From Sneathiella marina (lineage in GTDB: Bacteria; Pseudomonadota; Alphaproteobacteria; Sneathiellales; Sneathiellaceae), in contig NZ_CP098747.1 in the NCBI RefSeq assembly GCF_023746535.1, positions 496,001-560,000 of the forward strand: a stretch of 64,000 bases of DNA, given 5' to 3'. The notes below the pieces were generated by a model. It searched no databases and was not told the DNA's origin. It saw nothing but the letters and a program-made list of their open reading frames with translations. Both the position numbers and the translations under genes were made by a program. Below are positions 36,379 through 44,718 of this stretch, piece by piece (positions within the stretch are counted from its first letter, which is position 1; each line of letters begins with the position of its first letter).

Positions 36379-38436
36379 AAATGCCATCGCTAAAATTAAC
36401 CCAAGCAGCGGTGGTAACAATGCTTGTCGCTTGTAACCAGTCACTTCGAAATTTTCATTAGATCTAAGCCCCATCCAGAAAGTTGAAGCCTGGTTGCTCT
36501 TGGGCTTTGTTCTTCGAAAATCTGGCAGCCCTTGTTCAGTCAACCATCGGACTCCACCGCCAGTGGCTTTCGCGACGGGTATAATTTTGTCAGCCGTCGC
36601 TCGTAAGTCGTGAAGTTCTTTTGGATTGAGAATACCCACTGCAATGAGAGATTTTTGGTCGTCATGTTGTAATTTATAGAGGCCGCTGGTAGTTATTGGT
36701 GTAATTCCGGTTTGGATACCTGAACCGCTTGGTGAAAGGGCAACGAGGGACTTGTTCCCTTCGGGGTCGGTCACAGTGATGGTAGCCGGAAGTTCTTCCA
36801 GAGATTGACGGTGAAGGACCAGATTATCCCCCTCTACAATCGCAGACAGCTGCTCTTCTTCAAGCTCCGGTTCTTTCATGAGCCAGTGAGAAACGCGTCG
36901 CAGCAATTCGGATTGTGGTCCGCCGCCTTCAAAGCCACGGCCCCATAACCATGCATGATCGGAAAGAAGCTGTGCCACCCGGCCATTTAAACGCTTTTCG
37001 AGTATGAGCAAGGGTTGATCATCCGGGCCGGTCATGAGCGTTTGGCCGGCAAGCGCCTCTGCTTCAATCATCCGAAACCAGCGTCCCCATTCAGGACTGC
37101 CTTCCTTGTCACTTTTCAGCTGTCCGGTAACAGGATGTCTTTTACCAATATCACTCACCGCTGGTACGTATCCTTCGTTGAAAACATATCCTGTTGGCCG
37201 CCCGGGCAATACATCTGACAAAGGTGTTCTGTACAAGCTTAATGCTGTTGCGAAAGCAGGCCCTGCGGCTTCCAGCAAGGCCCCACCTTCTTCGACATAT
37301 TGGGAAATGTTTCGAAGGTAAGTAGAGGGAAGCACACCGCGGCGTCTGTAACGGTCAAAAATTATCAAATCAAAGTCATTCAGTTTTTTTTCAAACAGGT
37401 CTCGAATTGGAAAGGGAATGAGGGATAATTCCGTAATCGGCGTACCATCTTGTTTTTCCGGCGGTCGTAAAATCGTAAAGTGAACAAGATCGACAGAAGG
37501 GTCCGATTTTAGGATGTTACGCCAACCCCGTTCTCCCATATGCGGTTCTCCGGAAACCAGCAATACCTGAAGCCTATCTCGTACCCCGTTGATCGTAACG
37601 TATGCTGTATTGTTTTTTTCAGTCAGTTCACCCTCCAGCGGATCAACCGAAATCTCTACAAAATTCTTTCCTCCGTGTGACAGCGAAAGTTCAATTTCGA
37701 TATCTTCTCCAATCTGGGCTAGGCGGTTTTGCATTAATTCTCCGTCCAGCCTGACTGAAAGTTTGGCAGTTGCGATAGGATTTTTAACACCGAAATCCTC
37801 CACATTTACAACCAGAGTGATCGGCTGATTAACGATGCCAAAAGCCGGAGCTTTAACAAGCCGCAGCACGCGATCCTTTTCATCTTTTTCACCAGAAAGC
37901 AAAAAATGCACAGGCCCCTCTGATTTTGAAAGACCTTCAATATTTGGGATATCGTGAATTTGGCCGTCAGTGATCATTATCGTTGCGGCGATACGATCTG
38001 GCGGAATATTTTTTAACGCATCGTGCCGTGACGAAAACAAAAGTGATCCATTTTCGGCTCTTGAAGTTGAACTCACTTTGTTCTTAACAACAACTGTTTC
38101 AACTTGGAGGTTATCAAAGGATTCAAGCTGTTTTTTTAAATTTGTATAGGATTCCGTCGTGACTTCTTTTCGTTGACCGATGCGTTGACTGTCACTTTCA
38201 TCAACAATTATGAGGGCAACGTCTTCAAGGTAATCCCTCTTTTCAGCAAGCAGGACAGGATTTGCTAGCATAAGGATAAGAAGCGCAAGAAGCCCTCCCC
38301 GCCAAGCAGATCCACGTGCATTCCGCCAAATCCCAAATGCTAAGATTGCAGCCGATAATATGGCTAATCCAGCTAACCATCCGATGGGAACATTTGGGCT
38401 TATATCCAAGCTGTAGACCAGGTTTGCTTGCTTCAC
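36346..38436 (-). CDS. Large membrane protein of MoxR/DUF58 operon (GATase1-like, 696 aa)
   Basis: The protein has two N-terminal TM helices (about 18-35 and 42-62, ending LANPVLLAEKRDYLED). Next come a degenerate VWA-like strand (ALIIVDESDSQRIG), a beta-sandwich-like middle, and a glutamine-amidotransferase-like alpha/beta domain (about 290-500, with YVEEGGALLEAAGPAFA and MTGPDDQPLLILEKRLNGRVAQLLSD in outline). A C-terminal TM (LLPPLLGLILAMAFLCLGWW) follows. This is the fourth component of MoxR-DUF58-DUF4159 clusters, function unknown. The GTG start overlaps the upstream gene's stop (GTGA), showing translational coupling. The amidotransferase catalytic triad is not evident. Confidence 0.82.
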   Translation of the reverse strand: MKQANLVYSLDISPNVPIGWLAGLAILSAAILAFGIWRNARGSAWRGGLLALLILMLANPVLLAEKRDYLEDVALIIVDESDSQRIGQRKEVTTESYTNLKKQLESFDNLQVETVVVKNKVSSTSRAENGSLLFSSRHDALKNIPPDRIAATIMITDGQIHDIPNIEGLSKSEGPVHFLLSGEKDEKDRVLRLVKAPAFGIVNQPITLVVNVEDFGVKNPIATAKLSVRLDGELMQNRLAQIGEDIEIELSLSHGGKNFVEISVDPLEGELTEKNNTAYVTINGVRDRLQVLLVSGEPHMGERGWRNILKSDPSVDLVHFTILRPPEKQDGTPITELSLIPFPIRDLFEKKLNDFDLIIFDRYRRRGVLPSTYLRNISQYVEEGGALLEAAGPAFATALSLYRTPLSDVLPGRPTGYVFNEGYVPAVSDIGKRHPVTGQLKSDKEGSPEWGRWFRMIEAEALAGQTLMTGPDDQPLLILEKRLNGRVAQLLSDHAWLWGRGFEGGGPQSELLRRVSHWLMKEPELEEEQLSAIVEGDNLVLHRQSLEELPATITVTDPEGNKSLVALSPSGSGIQTGITPITTSGLYKLQHDDQKSLIAVGILNPKELHDLRATADKIIPVAKATGGGVRWLTEQGLPDFRRTKPKSNQASTFWMGLRSNENFEVTGYKRQALLPPLLGLILAMAFLCLGWWREGR

Positions 38437-41201
38437 TGACCCAACCTTTCCAGAATGGCCGGTACATGCACCTGATCCGCTTTATAGTTGCCGGTGAGTG
38501 TATACATCACTAAATTAATGCCAAAACGAAAAGCCATCTCACGTTGTCTCTCATCGCCAGATGCGATTGCTGCCAATGGTTTTCCGTTCTCACCAACAGC
38601 CCAAGCAGCTGCCCAATCATTGCTTCCAATGAGTACAGACGCGACACCATCATTACCTTGCTTTTCCGCAGTATCTTCCACCCATAATTCTCCATTGGGA
38701 TATCTTCCTGGAAAATTTTGCATCAAATAAAAGGAACGCGTTAAAACATGGTCGATTGGTACGGGCTGCAGGCGAGGTATATCCAGTTTTGAAAGAAGTT
38801 GGCGCAATCGGATATTTTCTGGGCTGTTAAACAGATCGGCCCCGAAACCCCCAACAGAATTTTGGTTGCGTGTATCAAACAGTACCGTTCCACCACCTTT
38901 GATGTAATTGTTCAGTTTCGAAAGCGCAGAGCTGGAAAGCAGCGGAAAGTCACTGGTTACGGGCCAATAGATGACCGGATAGAAAACCAGGTCATCTTGT
39001 TCGATATCAAGGGGCAAGGGAGATTTTGCTTCGACAGATGTGCGGCGTCGTAATTCAGCGGCGAGTCCCGTCAGTCCGGCTCTACTCATCGCGTCAATTC
39101 TATCGTTGTTGGTAAGAATATATCCAAGCCGGGTATCCAAAGTTGCGGCCAATACTTTCTCTTCTGCGGTCATATTGGCTTCTTGAGCAGTACTATTAGG
39201 TAGATACCCAAAATAGCCGGCACTGACAGCGAGTAGAATTAAAGCGGAGGTTGTTACTGGGCGTCGACCGGGAAGCTTTCCCTGCAAGTACAGGGAAATT
39301 ATCTGATCGACAAGAACCAGAAAAATCGCCAGGAGCAATATTGGAGTTGATAGATCAACAACCTCTTTACTGTCAAAAGGCTTAACTTCTGCGTCAAATG
39401 TAGTTGGGTCGATGACCTTATAATTTGTATTTTCTTGCCCAACATTGACAGCAATTTTGTAATCTTCGTTGCCATAGAATCCTGGAGGATGTTCAGCATT
39501 CAGCGACATTTCTTTTAATGAACCTGTGTCCAAGGGCTCCGCCGCGCCAACGTCTAAGCTCAGATCACCAAATCCATTTAGAATTTGATAAGGCGGCAGG
39601 CTTTTGTTCTGGCCAGTGTTTTCTGTCGTAAACTGACCCAAGTTTCCGATTTCTCTAAGCATCTCTACAAACAGTCCTGAAATTGCGAGATCTGACCAAT
39701 CAGGCGTTGCTGTAATGTGAAATAATACAAGCCACCCCATCCCGCGTTTTTGCGCTGTAACGAGAGGCGTGCCATCTTCCAACTGTGCCCATGTTCTGTC
39801 CAGGAGGTCAGGCGAAGGATTTGCCAATACTTGTTTCATGACTTTGATGTCATCCGGTATTTCAAGTACTTTAAAGGGACTGTGATCCGGTATCTTGCCA
39901 AGTTCCGCTGGTTTAGCCCAAGACATTGCCCCTTCTAAATTTCGATTTCCAGATCTTAACTCAACCGGAACTAAAGCAGTGTCAGCATTTGCAAGTTTTG
40001 GTCCGGCAAATCTGATGAGAACACCCCCGTTATCAATCCAGGATTCTAATGACCCTTCAATGTTTTCTGAGAGATTTCCAGTGTCACCGAGAGCGATCAT
40101 TGAAACGTCTTTTGCGATCAATTCCTCCAACGGCATTTTGTCAATATCGAAATAGGGAATGAGGGCTTGCGTAAGATAATGGTTTTCCGTCAACAGAGGC
40201 TGATCGACGGAGGTAAGTGTAGCGCTGACTAGGCCAATTTGCCGACGATGCCATCTGTGATCCAAAAGAAAAACAGAACCCGCGTTTTCAGCATCCTTAA
40301 TTTCAATTCGACTAATGTCGTTTCGAATATCGTTGGGTATGTTTAAAGTAACAAAAGTACTGCCCGTCGAAAAATCCGTTGCTATCGTTTCGGAAGCGAG
40401 GATCTTCCCGTCCAGTGTTTGTGCCGATAAAGTGCCACTAAATAATTGCGTGCCATTTGTTGTATAAAGCGGAATTTCCATCGTTTCACCAGAAATTTTA
40501 GGGGTCCCGATGAGCGGTGGTCGCTGAATGGCGTCGTGTTGAAATATTGTAAGTGGGCCAATTTCCGTCAGTGCTGTAAAGAATTCTACAAGACCTGCTT
40601 CATCTTTATCCTGCATAACACCGCTGGATAACCAGATAAATTCAGGATCTTCCAAGGAATTTAGGTGCGGTATCAAGCTCAAAAGCTGGCTTCTATTTGA
40701 GGGCCAGGATTTGGGTAGAATGGAAAATGAAACACCTAATGCTTCTTTTTCAGACAATGGCCGTAAAGTTGGCTTGACGCCTTTGACCGACTGTGCGGTT
40801 GTGACAACATATATCTGGCGCTGCTCTCGTGTAATATCAGTTATGAGTGCGCCGAACGTTGCTTTGATTTCCGTCCAATTGTTCGCCGCACTCCATCCGT
40901 CATCAATAATAAATACGGCAGGACCGTTTCTATCGTGATGCTCAGGCAGATTTATGAAGGGGCCGGCTAATGCGAAAATGATTAGTGCCGTGATCAGTAA
41001 TCTGAGGAGAAGTAGCCACCAGGGTGTGGTCGCCGAACTTTGTTCTTCTTTCTTCAATTGGTACAAAAATTGAATGGCAGGAAAAGTAATGGTTTTCGGT
41101 TTCGGGGGAACCAAACGCAATAACCACCAAATAACCGGCAGTGCCAGCAACGCGGTCAACACCCACGGAAAAAGGAATGAGAAAGAGCTCAAAAAAGCCA
41201 A
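38433..41201 (-). CDS. BatA/DUF4159 membrane protein of MoxR operon (922 aa)
   Basis: The N-terminal BatA-type segment has two TM helices (FLFPWVLTALLALPVIWWLL and WWLLLLRLLITALIIFALAGP). A VWA-like domain follows whose MIDAS is degenerate (IIDDGWSAANNW in place of DxSxS), then a middle amidotransferase-like region (FAGPKLAN) and another TM pair around 635-680. The C-terminal DUF4159 domain (about 690-915) has LGYILTNNDRIDAMSRAGLTGL and FPVIYWPV/NYIKGGGTVLFDTR-type strands. The start is TTG 41201, 9 bases after AAAGGAG in the end of the DUF58 gene. It probably forms a periplasm-facing complex with the neighbouring products. Confidence 0.85.
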   Translation of the reverse strand: MAFLSSFSFLFPWVLTALLALPVIWWLLRLVPPKPKTITFPAIQFLYQLKKEEQSSATTPWWLLLLRLLITALIIFALAGPFINLPEHHDRNGPAVFIIDDGWSAANNWTEIKATFGALITDITREQRQIYVVTTAQSVKGVKPTLRPLSEKEALGVSFSILPKSWPSNRSQLLSLIPHLNSLEDPEFIWLSSGVMQDKDEAGLVEFFTALTEIGPLTIFQHDAIQRPPLIGTPKISGETMEIPLYTTNGTQLFSGTLSAQTLDGKILASETIATDFSTGSTFVTLNIPNDIRNDISRIEIKDAENAGSVFLLDHRWHRRQIGLVSATLTSVDQPLLTENHYLTQALIPYFDIDKMPLEELIAKDVSMIALGDTGNLSENIEGSLESWIDNGGVLIRFAGPKLANADTALVPVELRSGNRNLEGAMSWAKPAELGKIPDHSPFKVLEIPDDIKVMKQVLANPSPDLLDRTWAQLEDGTPLVTAQKRGMGWLVLFHITATPDWSDLAISGLFVEMLREIGNLGQFTTENTGQNKSLPPYQILNGFGDLSLDVGAAEPLDTGSLKEMSLNAEHPPGFYGNEDYKIAVNVGQENTNYKVIDPTTFDAEVKPFDSKEVVDLSTPILLLAIFLVLVDQIISLYLQGKLPGRRPVTTSALILLAVSAGYFGYLPNSTAQEANMTAEEKVLAATLDTRLGYILTNNDRIDAMSRAGLTGLAAELRRRTSVEAKSPLPLDIEQDDLVFYPVIYWPVTSDFPLLSSSALSKLNNYIKGGGTVLFDTRNQNSVGGFGADLFNSPENIRLRQLLSKLDIPRLQPVPIDHVLTRSFYLMQNFPGRYPNGELWVEDTAEKQGNDGVASVLIGSNDWAAAWAVGENGKPLAAIASGDERQREMAFRFGINLVMYTLTGNYKADQVHVPAILERLGQ

Positions 41202-41205
41202 TTCA

Positions 41206-42105
41206 TCACACTCCTTTCACCAAAAGAGCTGCGTATATTTGCCCTAAAACATCGCTGGAGGAATCGTCTGTGCGATGAAATACATATTCCCAGGAAACAC
41301 TATTTGCCAGTTCAAATATTTTGAGTTTATGTTCCCGAAAGACATCTTGATAGTCTGATTTCAGGATTTCCACTCGTCCAAAGGTGAGGCTTTCTTCTTC
41401 TTGCATACCTTCAAACCTGGTGCGGCCGGAAAAGGGCAAGTCAACCTCGGCCGGATCTGCGATATGCAGCACAATGCCGTTACACCCCAAATCAACGAAG
41501 GCCTGCAATGTATTTTTAAGATCTTCTAACGGAGTGAGAAAATCGCTTATGAGAACAACAGTTGCCTTTTGCGGTAATTTAATGCTTTTGGCCAATATGT
41601 TCAGAGGTATTGCTTGTTTGCTTTCGAGGTCGGCGGCAACTGCGTTGAAAACTGTAGGTCCTGTCACAGCCTTCTCGGAAAGACCAAGTAATCCATATTT
41701 TTCTCCGCCTTTCGTAAGCAACAAGGCAAGGGCAAGCGTAAGAACTTTTGCGCGGAATTCCTTTGTACTGATTTGAGGTGTTGAAGAGTACTTCATCGTT
41801 ACCGATCTATCACACCAAAACCAAACGCTTTCTGACGTTTCTTGCTCTTTTTGCCGAATGAATAGATGTTCACGTTTCGCGCTTTGGCGCCAGTCAATTT
41901 TTGACACTGCATCATCTGGGCCATATTGTTTAAACTGCCAGAAATCCTCTCCTACACCAGTGCGACGGCGACCATGGACGCCTAAATCATAGGCATTGGC
42001 TAAATGCTCCGCTGCTAGGATCAATGCAGGAAGAGTTTCGGCGAGTTTCTCCGCTTCCGCTTTTTCATCTGGCTTTAGATTGGAAAGACGAGAAGGCCTT
42101 AGCAT
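41206..42105 (-). CDS. DUF58 domain protein
   Basis: A 299-residue protein without TM segments. The DUF58 signature is present: GRRRTGVGEDFWQFKQYGPDDAVSKIDWRQSAKREHLFIRQKEQE in outline (about 45-90, normally G.G.eF...R.Y..GD..R.IdWr.sAR...l.v). A VWA-like half follows, with the strand VWFWCDRSVTM and VVLISDFLTPLEDL. DUF58 proteins are the usual partners of MoxR ATPases and probably act as adaptors or substrates. It sits 3 bases from the MoxR stop and 4 bases before the next start, in the middle of a coupled operon. Confidence 0.92.
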   Translation of the reverse strand: MLRPSRLSNLKPDEKAEAEKLAETLPALILAAEHLANAYDLGVHGRRRTGVGEDFWQFKQYGPDDAVSKIDWRQSAKREHLFIRQKEQETSESVWFWCDRSVTMKYSSTPQISTKEFRAKVLTLALALLLTKGGEKYGLLGLSEKAVTGPTVFNAVAADLESKQAIPLNILAKSIKLPQKATVVLISDFLTPLEDLKNTLQAFVDLGCNGIVLHIADPAEVDLPFSGRTRFEGMQEEESLTFGRVEILKSDYQDVFREHKLKIFELANSVSWEYVFHRTDDSSSDVLGQIYAALLVKGV

Positions 42106-42108
42106 TCC

Positions 42109-43107
42109 TTATTCCAATGTTGATGTCAGAGAATTTATGACGTCATCCATTCCGACATTTTCAGCCCTTGCCGCGTATGATAATGCCATTCTGTGTTGCA
42201 ATACGGGTTTCGCCAGTGCAACGATATCATCAATTGAAGGGCTTAAACGATTTTCCAATAGCGCACGAGCACGAGCTGCAAGGACAAGCGCTTGACTAGC
42301 CCGCGGACCTGGACCCCATGACACATATTTGGCGACGAGATCATTGTCGGTTGTGTCGGGACGACCATTTCGGACCAGTTTTAATATTGCTTCGATCACT
42401 TTATCGCTGACAGGTATTTCACGAACCAGATGCTGAGCATCGTTGAGTTCCTCCGGCGACATTATCTGGGAGGGAATGACCTCTTCATTTCCAGTGGTTT
42501 CCAAAAGGATGCGCCGTTCCGTATCCTTACTGGGATAGTCAATATTGATTTGCATGAGGAACCGATCCAGTTGGGCTTCTGGAAGTGGGTATGTTCCTTC
42601 TTGTTCTATTGGATTTTGTGTCGCGAGCACGTGGAAGGGAACAGGCAGGGGATAGGTTTCTCCCGCGATAGTGACCGTTTCTTCCTGCATCGCCTGCAAC
42701 AGCGCTGATTGCGTCCGTGGGCTTGAGCGATTTATTTCATCGGCCATGAGAAGCTGTCCGAAAATAGGGCCTTTTAGAAATTTGAAATATCGTTCACCAT
42801 TCTCAGAGGTTTCCAGAATTTCAGAGCCTAAAATATCAGCTGGCATCAAATCTGGAGTAAATTGAATGCGTCGATCGTCCAGGCCTAAAACCCCTCCCAA
42901 GGTCTCAACCAAGCGAGTTTTTGCAAGCCCCGGTACTCCGATTAACAATGCATGCCCGCGTGCGAGCAAAGTAATGAGGGTAAGTTCGACAACTTGCTCT
43001 TGTCCGAATATATACTCACCTACGCCGGATTTGAGGCCATTCAGTTTTCCGGAAAGATCATTAACCCTTTCCAGTATTTGTTGATCCGATTTAAATGTGG
43101 TTGTCAT
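42109..43107 (-). CDS. MoxR-family AAA+ ATPase
   Basis: A 332-residue AAA+ protein (AAA_3). Walker A is GVPGLAKTRLVETL (about 60-73), Walker B is LLMADEINRSSPRTQSALLQAMQE (about 121-144, DEIN), and sensor-1 is HVLATQNPIEQEGTYPLPEAQLDRF (about 162-186). A lid domain follows with VSWGPGPRASQALVLAARARAL. MoxR ATPases act as chaperones that insert cofactors or remodel VWA-protein complexes. I use ATG 43107; an upstream in-frame start at 43233 would overlap the divergent DUF1285 gene and add non-conserved residues. It is the first gene of the four-gene operon running to 36346. Confidence 0.93.
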   Translation of the reverse strand: MTTTFKSDQQILERVNDLSGKLNGLKSGVGEYIFGQEQVVELTLITLLARGHALLIGVPGLAKTRLVETLGGVLGLDDRRIQFTPDLMPADILGSEILETSENGERYFKFLKGPIFGQLLMADEINRSSPRTQSALLQAMQEETVTIAGETYPLPVPFHVLATQNPIEQEGTYPLPEAQLDRFLMQINIDYPSKDTERRILLETTGNEEVIPSQIMSPEELNDAQHLVREIPVSDKVIEAILKLVRNGRPDTTDNDLVAKYVSWGPGPRASQALVLAARARALLENRLSPSIDDIVALAKPVLQHRMALSYAARAENVGMDDVINSLTSTLE

Positions 43108-43216
43108 GCTACTATGTCGATCCAATCGTAAACCTTTATTATAAAGTGCACATTTGATAGCCAGCGACGAATATCCTAAATATAGTATCAAAATAAACGT
43201 GTTTAAGGCCAAAAAT

Positions 43217-43807
43217 ATGACAGAACAAAACACTCAAGATGGACTTAGCGCTATTCTTCAGCAAATAAAGGGGCAAAAGCATCCGCCTGTGCATTTGTGG
43301 AATCCGGATTTTTGCGGGGATCTTGATATGCGCATTGCACGGGATGGTACATGGTTCTATTTAGGGTCACCGATTGGCCGAAAGCCTTTGGTAAAGCTGT
43401 TTTCTGGCGTAATCCGGCTCGATGAAGATGATAAATACTATCTTGTTACGCCCGTGGAAAAGATTGGTATTACAGTTGATGATGCCCCGTTTGTGGCTGT
43501 TGAAATGTTTTGCGAAGGAGACGGCTCAGATCAAATATTAAGCTTTCGGACCAATGTTGACGATTTTGTGATCTTGGACAAGGATCATCCGTTCCGGATA
43601 GAAATTGACCCTGATACCAAAGAGCCGGCTCCCTATATTCGAATTCGCGCAAATTTGGATGCTTTGATTGCCCGTGCAGTTTTTTACGATATCGTAAATT
43701 TGGCAGAGGAGAAATTGATAGACGGGAAGAATCTTCTTGGTTTCTGGAGTAGTGGTGAGTTTTTTGTTTTAGGCCCTGTTGATGAAATATTTGAAAATTA
43801 CAATTAA
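43217..43807 (+). CDS. DUF1285 domain protein
   Basis: A 196-residue cytoplasmic protein. Seen: PPVHLWNPDFCGDLDMRIARDGTWFYLGSPIGRKPLVKLFS in outline (about 21-62), the DUF1285 start (P.h.W.P...g.id.rI..DG.W.y.gtpI.R..lvrLFs), then VTPVEKIGITVDDAPFVAVEM. Function is unknown. ATG 43217 has AAGG 8 bases upstream; an in-frame start at 43154 has none. It heads an operon with NUDIX, DUF6111 and cca. This gene order recurs in alphaproteobacteria, from memory. Confidence 0.9.
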   Translation: MTEQNTQDGLSAILQQIKGQKHPPVHLWNPDFCGDLDMRIARDGTWFYLGSPIGRKPLVKLFSGVIRLDEDDKYYLVTPVEKIGITVDDAPFVAVEMFCEGDGSDQILSFRTNVDDFVILDKDHPFRIEIDPDTKEPAPYIRIRANLDALIARAVFYDIVNLAEEKLIDGKNLLGFWSSGEFFVLGPVDEIFENYN

Positions 43808-44434
43808 ATGCTGACTAAAACACTTCGCCAGAATCTTGGGCCTATTCCAAAAGACGTTTCACCGGCACTAAATTTGAATGGCACATTCAGAGGTGATCAT
43901 GATCTAAATCCCGCAAGTGCCCCTTTGCGCGATGAAACATATACACCTGCTGCAGTTCTGGTTCCAATTGTTTTGCGAAATGAAGGGATGACGATGTTGC
44001 TGACGCGCCGCGCCGCGCATCTTGCAAAACACCCAGGCCAGATTAGCTTTCCAGGAGGCAGGGCAGAAGAAGAGGATTTGAGCGCCGTTGAAACCGCGTT
44101 GCGTGAATCTGAAGAAGAAATTTCTCTGAATCCGGATCTTGTTGAAATTGTTGGCTCCTTGAATACATATATTACTGTGACGCGGTACTCGGTGACGCCG
44201 GTTGTCGGGTTTGTCCAACCATCCTTTTCCTTACGTCCGGAAATCGGGGAGGTTTCCGAGATTTTCGAAGTTCCGCTGGCATTCTTACTCGACGAAAAAA
44301 ATCGGAAAAAACACAGTGGATTTCATAACGGTATAGAGCGGTTCTGGTATGCAATACCTTACAATGATTATTATATTTGGGGTGCGACAGCCGGTATGAT
44401 TAAGGACCTTTCAGAGAGAGTGCTACTAGAATGA
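43808..44434 (+). CDS. NUDIX hydrolase, CoA pyrophosphatase type
   Basis: A 208-residue protein of the NudL/CoAse group, which cleaves CoA and derivatives to phosphopantetheine and 3',5'-ADP. The UPF0035-type lead-in LLTRRAAHLAKHPGQISFPGG (about 65-84) is complete and marks CoA specificity. The Nudix box follows as RAEEEDLSAVETALRESEEEISL. The Gly normally found after the paired Glu is Ser106, the only deviation. The start abuts the DUF1285 stop directly, and its end overlaps DUF6111 by 4 bases (ATGA), so expression is coupled. Confidence 0.9.
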   Translation: MLTKTLRQNLGPIPKDVSPALNLNGTFRGDHDLNPASAPLRDETYTPAAVLVPIVLRNEGMTMLLTRRAAHLAKHPGQISFPGGRAEEEDLSAVETALRESEEEISLNPDLVEIVGSLNTYITVTRYSVTPVVGFVQPSFSLRPEIGEVSEIFEVPLAFLLDEKNRKKHSGFHNGIERFWYAIPYNDYYIWGATAGMIKDLSERVLLE

Positions 44435-44712
44435 TTAGAGGAATCTTGTTTCATGTAATCCCGCTTATCCTGCCCTTCGTGGTGTATGCAGTTTACTTGT
44501 ATTTCAATAAAAGGGCGGGAGGAGATAAAACCTGGCGCGGAAAATCAATTGCTGTTTCAACAGTTACTGGGTTGTTTTTGATGGCCTTGAGTTTGGTCAT
44601 TCTGGGATCTGTAAGTGGGGATTCACGTGATGGCACTGTTTATATTCCGCCAAAATTTGAAGATGGTAAGCTAATAGATTCTCAGGTAATTCCCGCCAAA
44701 GATAAAAACTGA
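44431..44712 (+). CDS. DUF6111 small membrane protein
   Basis: A 93-residue protein with two TM helices (VIPLILPFVVYAVYLYF, about 9-25, and SIAVSTVTGLFLMALSLVILG, about 39-60). The periplasmic tail carries the family's YIPPKFEDGKLIDSQVIPA. DUF6111 is an alphaproteobacterial family found between the NUDIX and CCA-adding-enzyme genes, as here; function unknown. It overlaps the NUDIX stop by 4 bases and ends 6 bases before cca. Confidence 0.85.
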   Translation: MIRGILFHVIPLILPFVVYAVYLYFNKRAGGDKTWRGKSIAVSTVTGLFLMALSLVILGSVSGDSRDGTVYIPPKFEDGKLIDSQVIPAKDKN

Positions 44713-44718
44713 TCGGAT

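Noticed and set aside
41206-43107. Reading the MoxR/DUF58 pair as a methanol dehydrogenase or nitric-oxide reductase maturation locus
   Set aside because: No mxa, xox or nor genes are nearby; the DUF4159 partners define a different, general cluster type.
43108-43233. N-terminal extension of the MoxR ATPase to 43233
   Set aside because: It would overlap the DUF1285 start and its ribosome-binding site on the other strand, and adds a hydrophobic segment not typical of MoxR.
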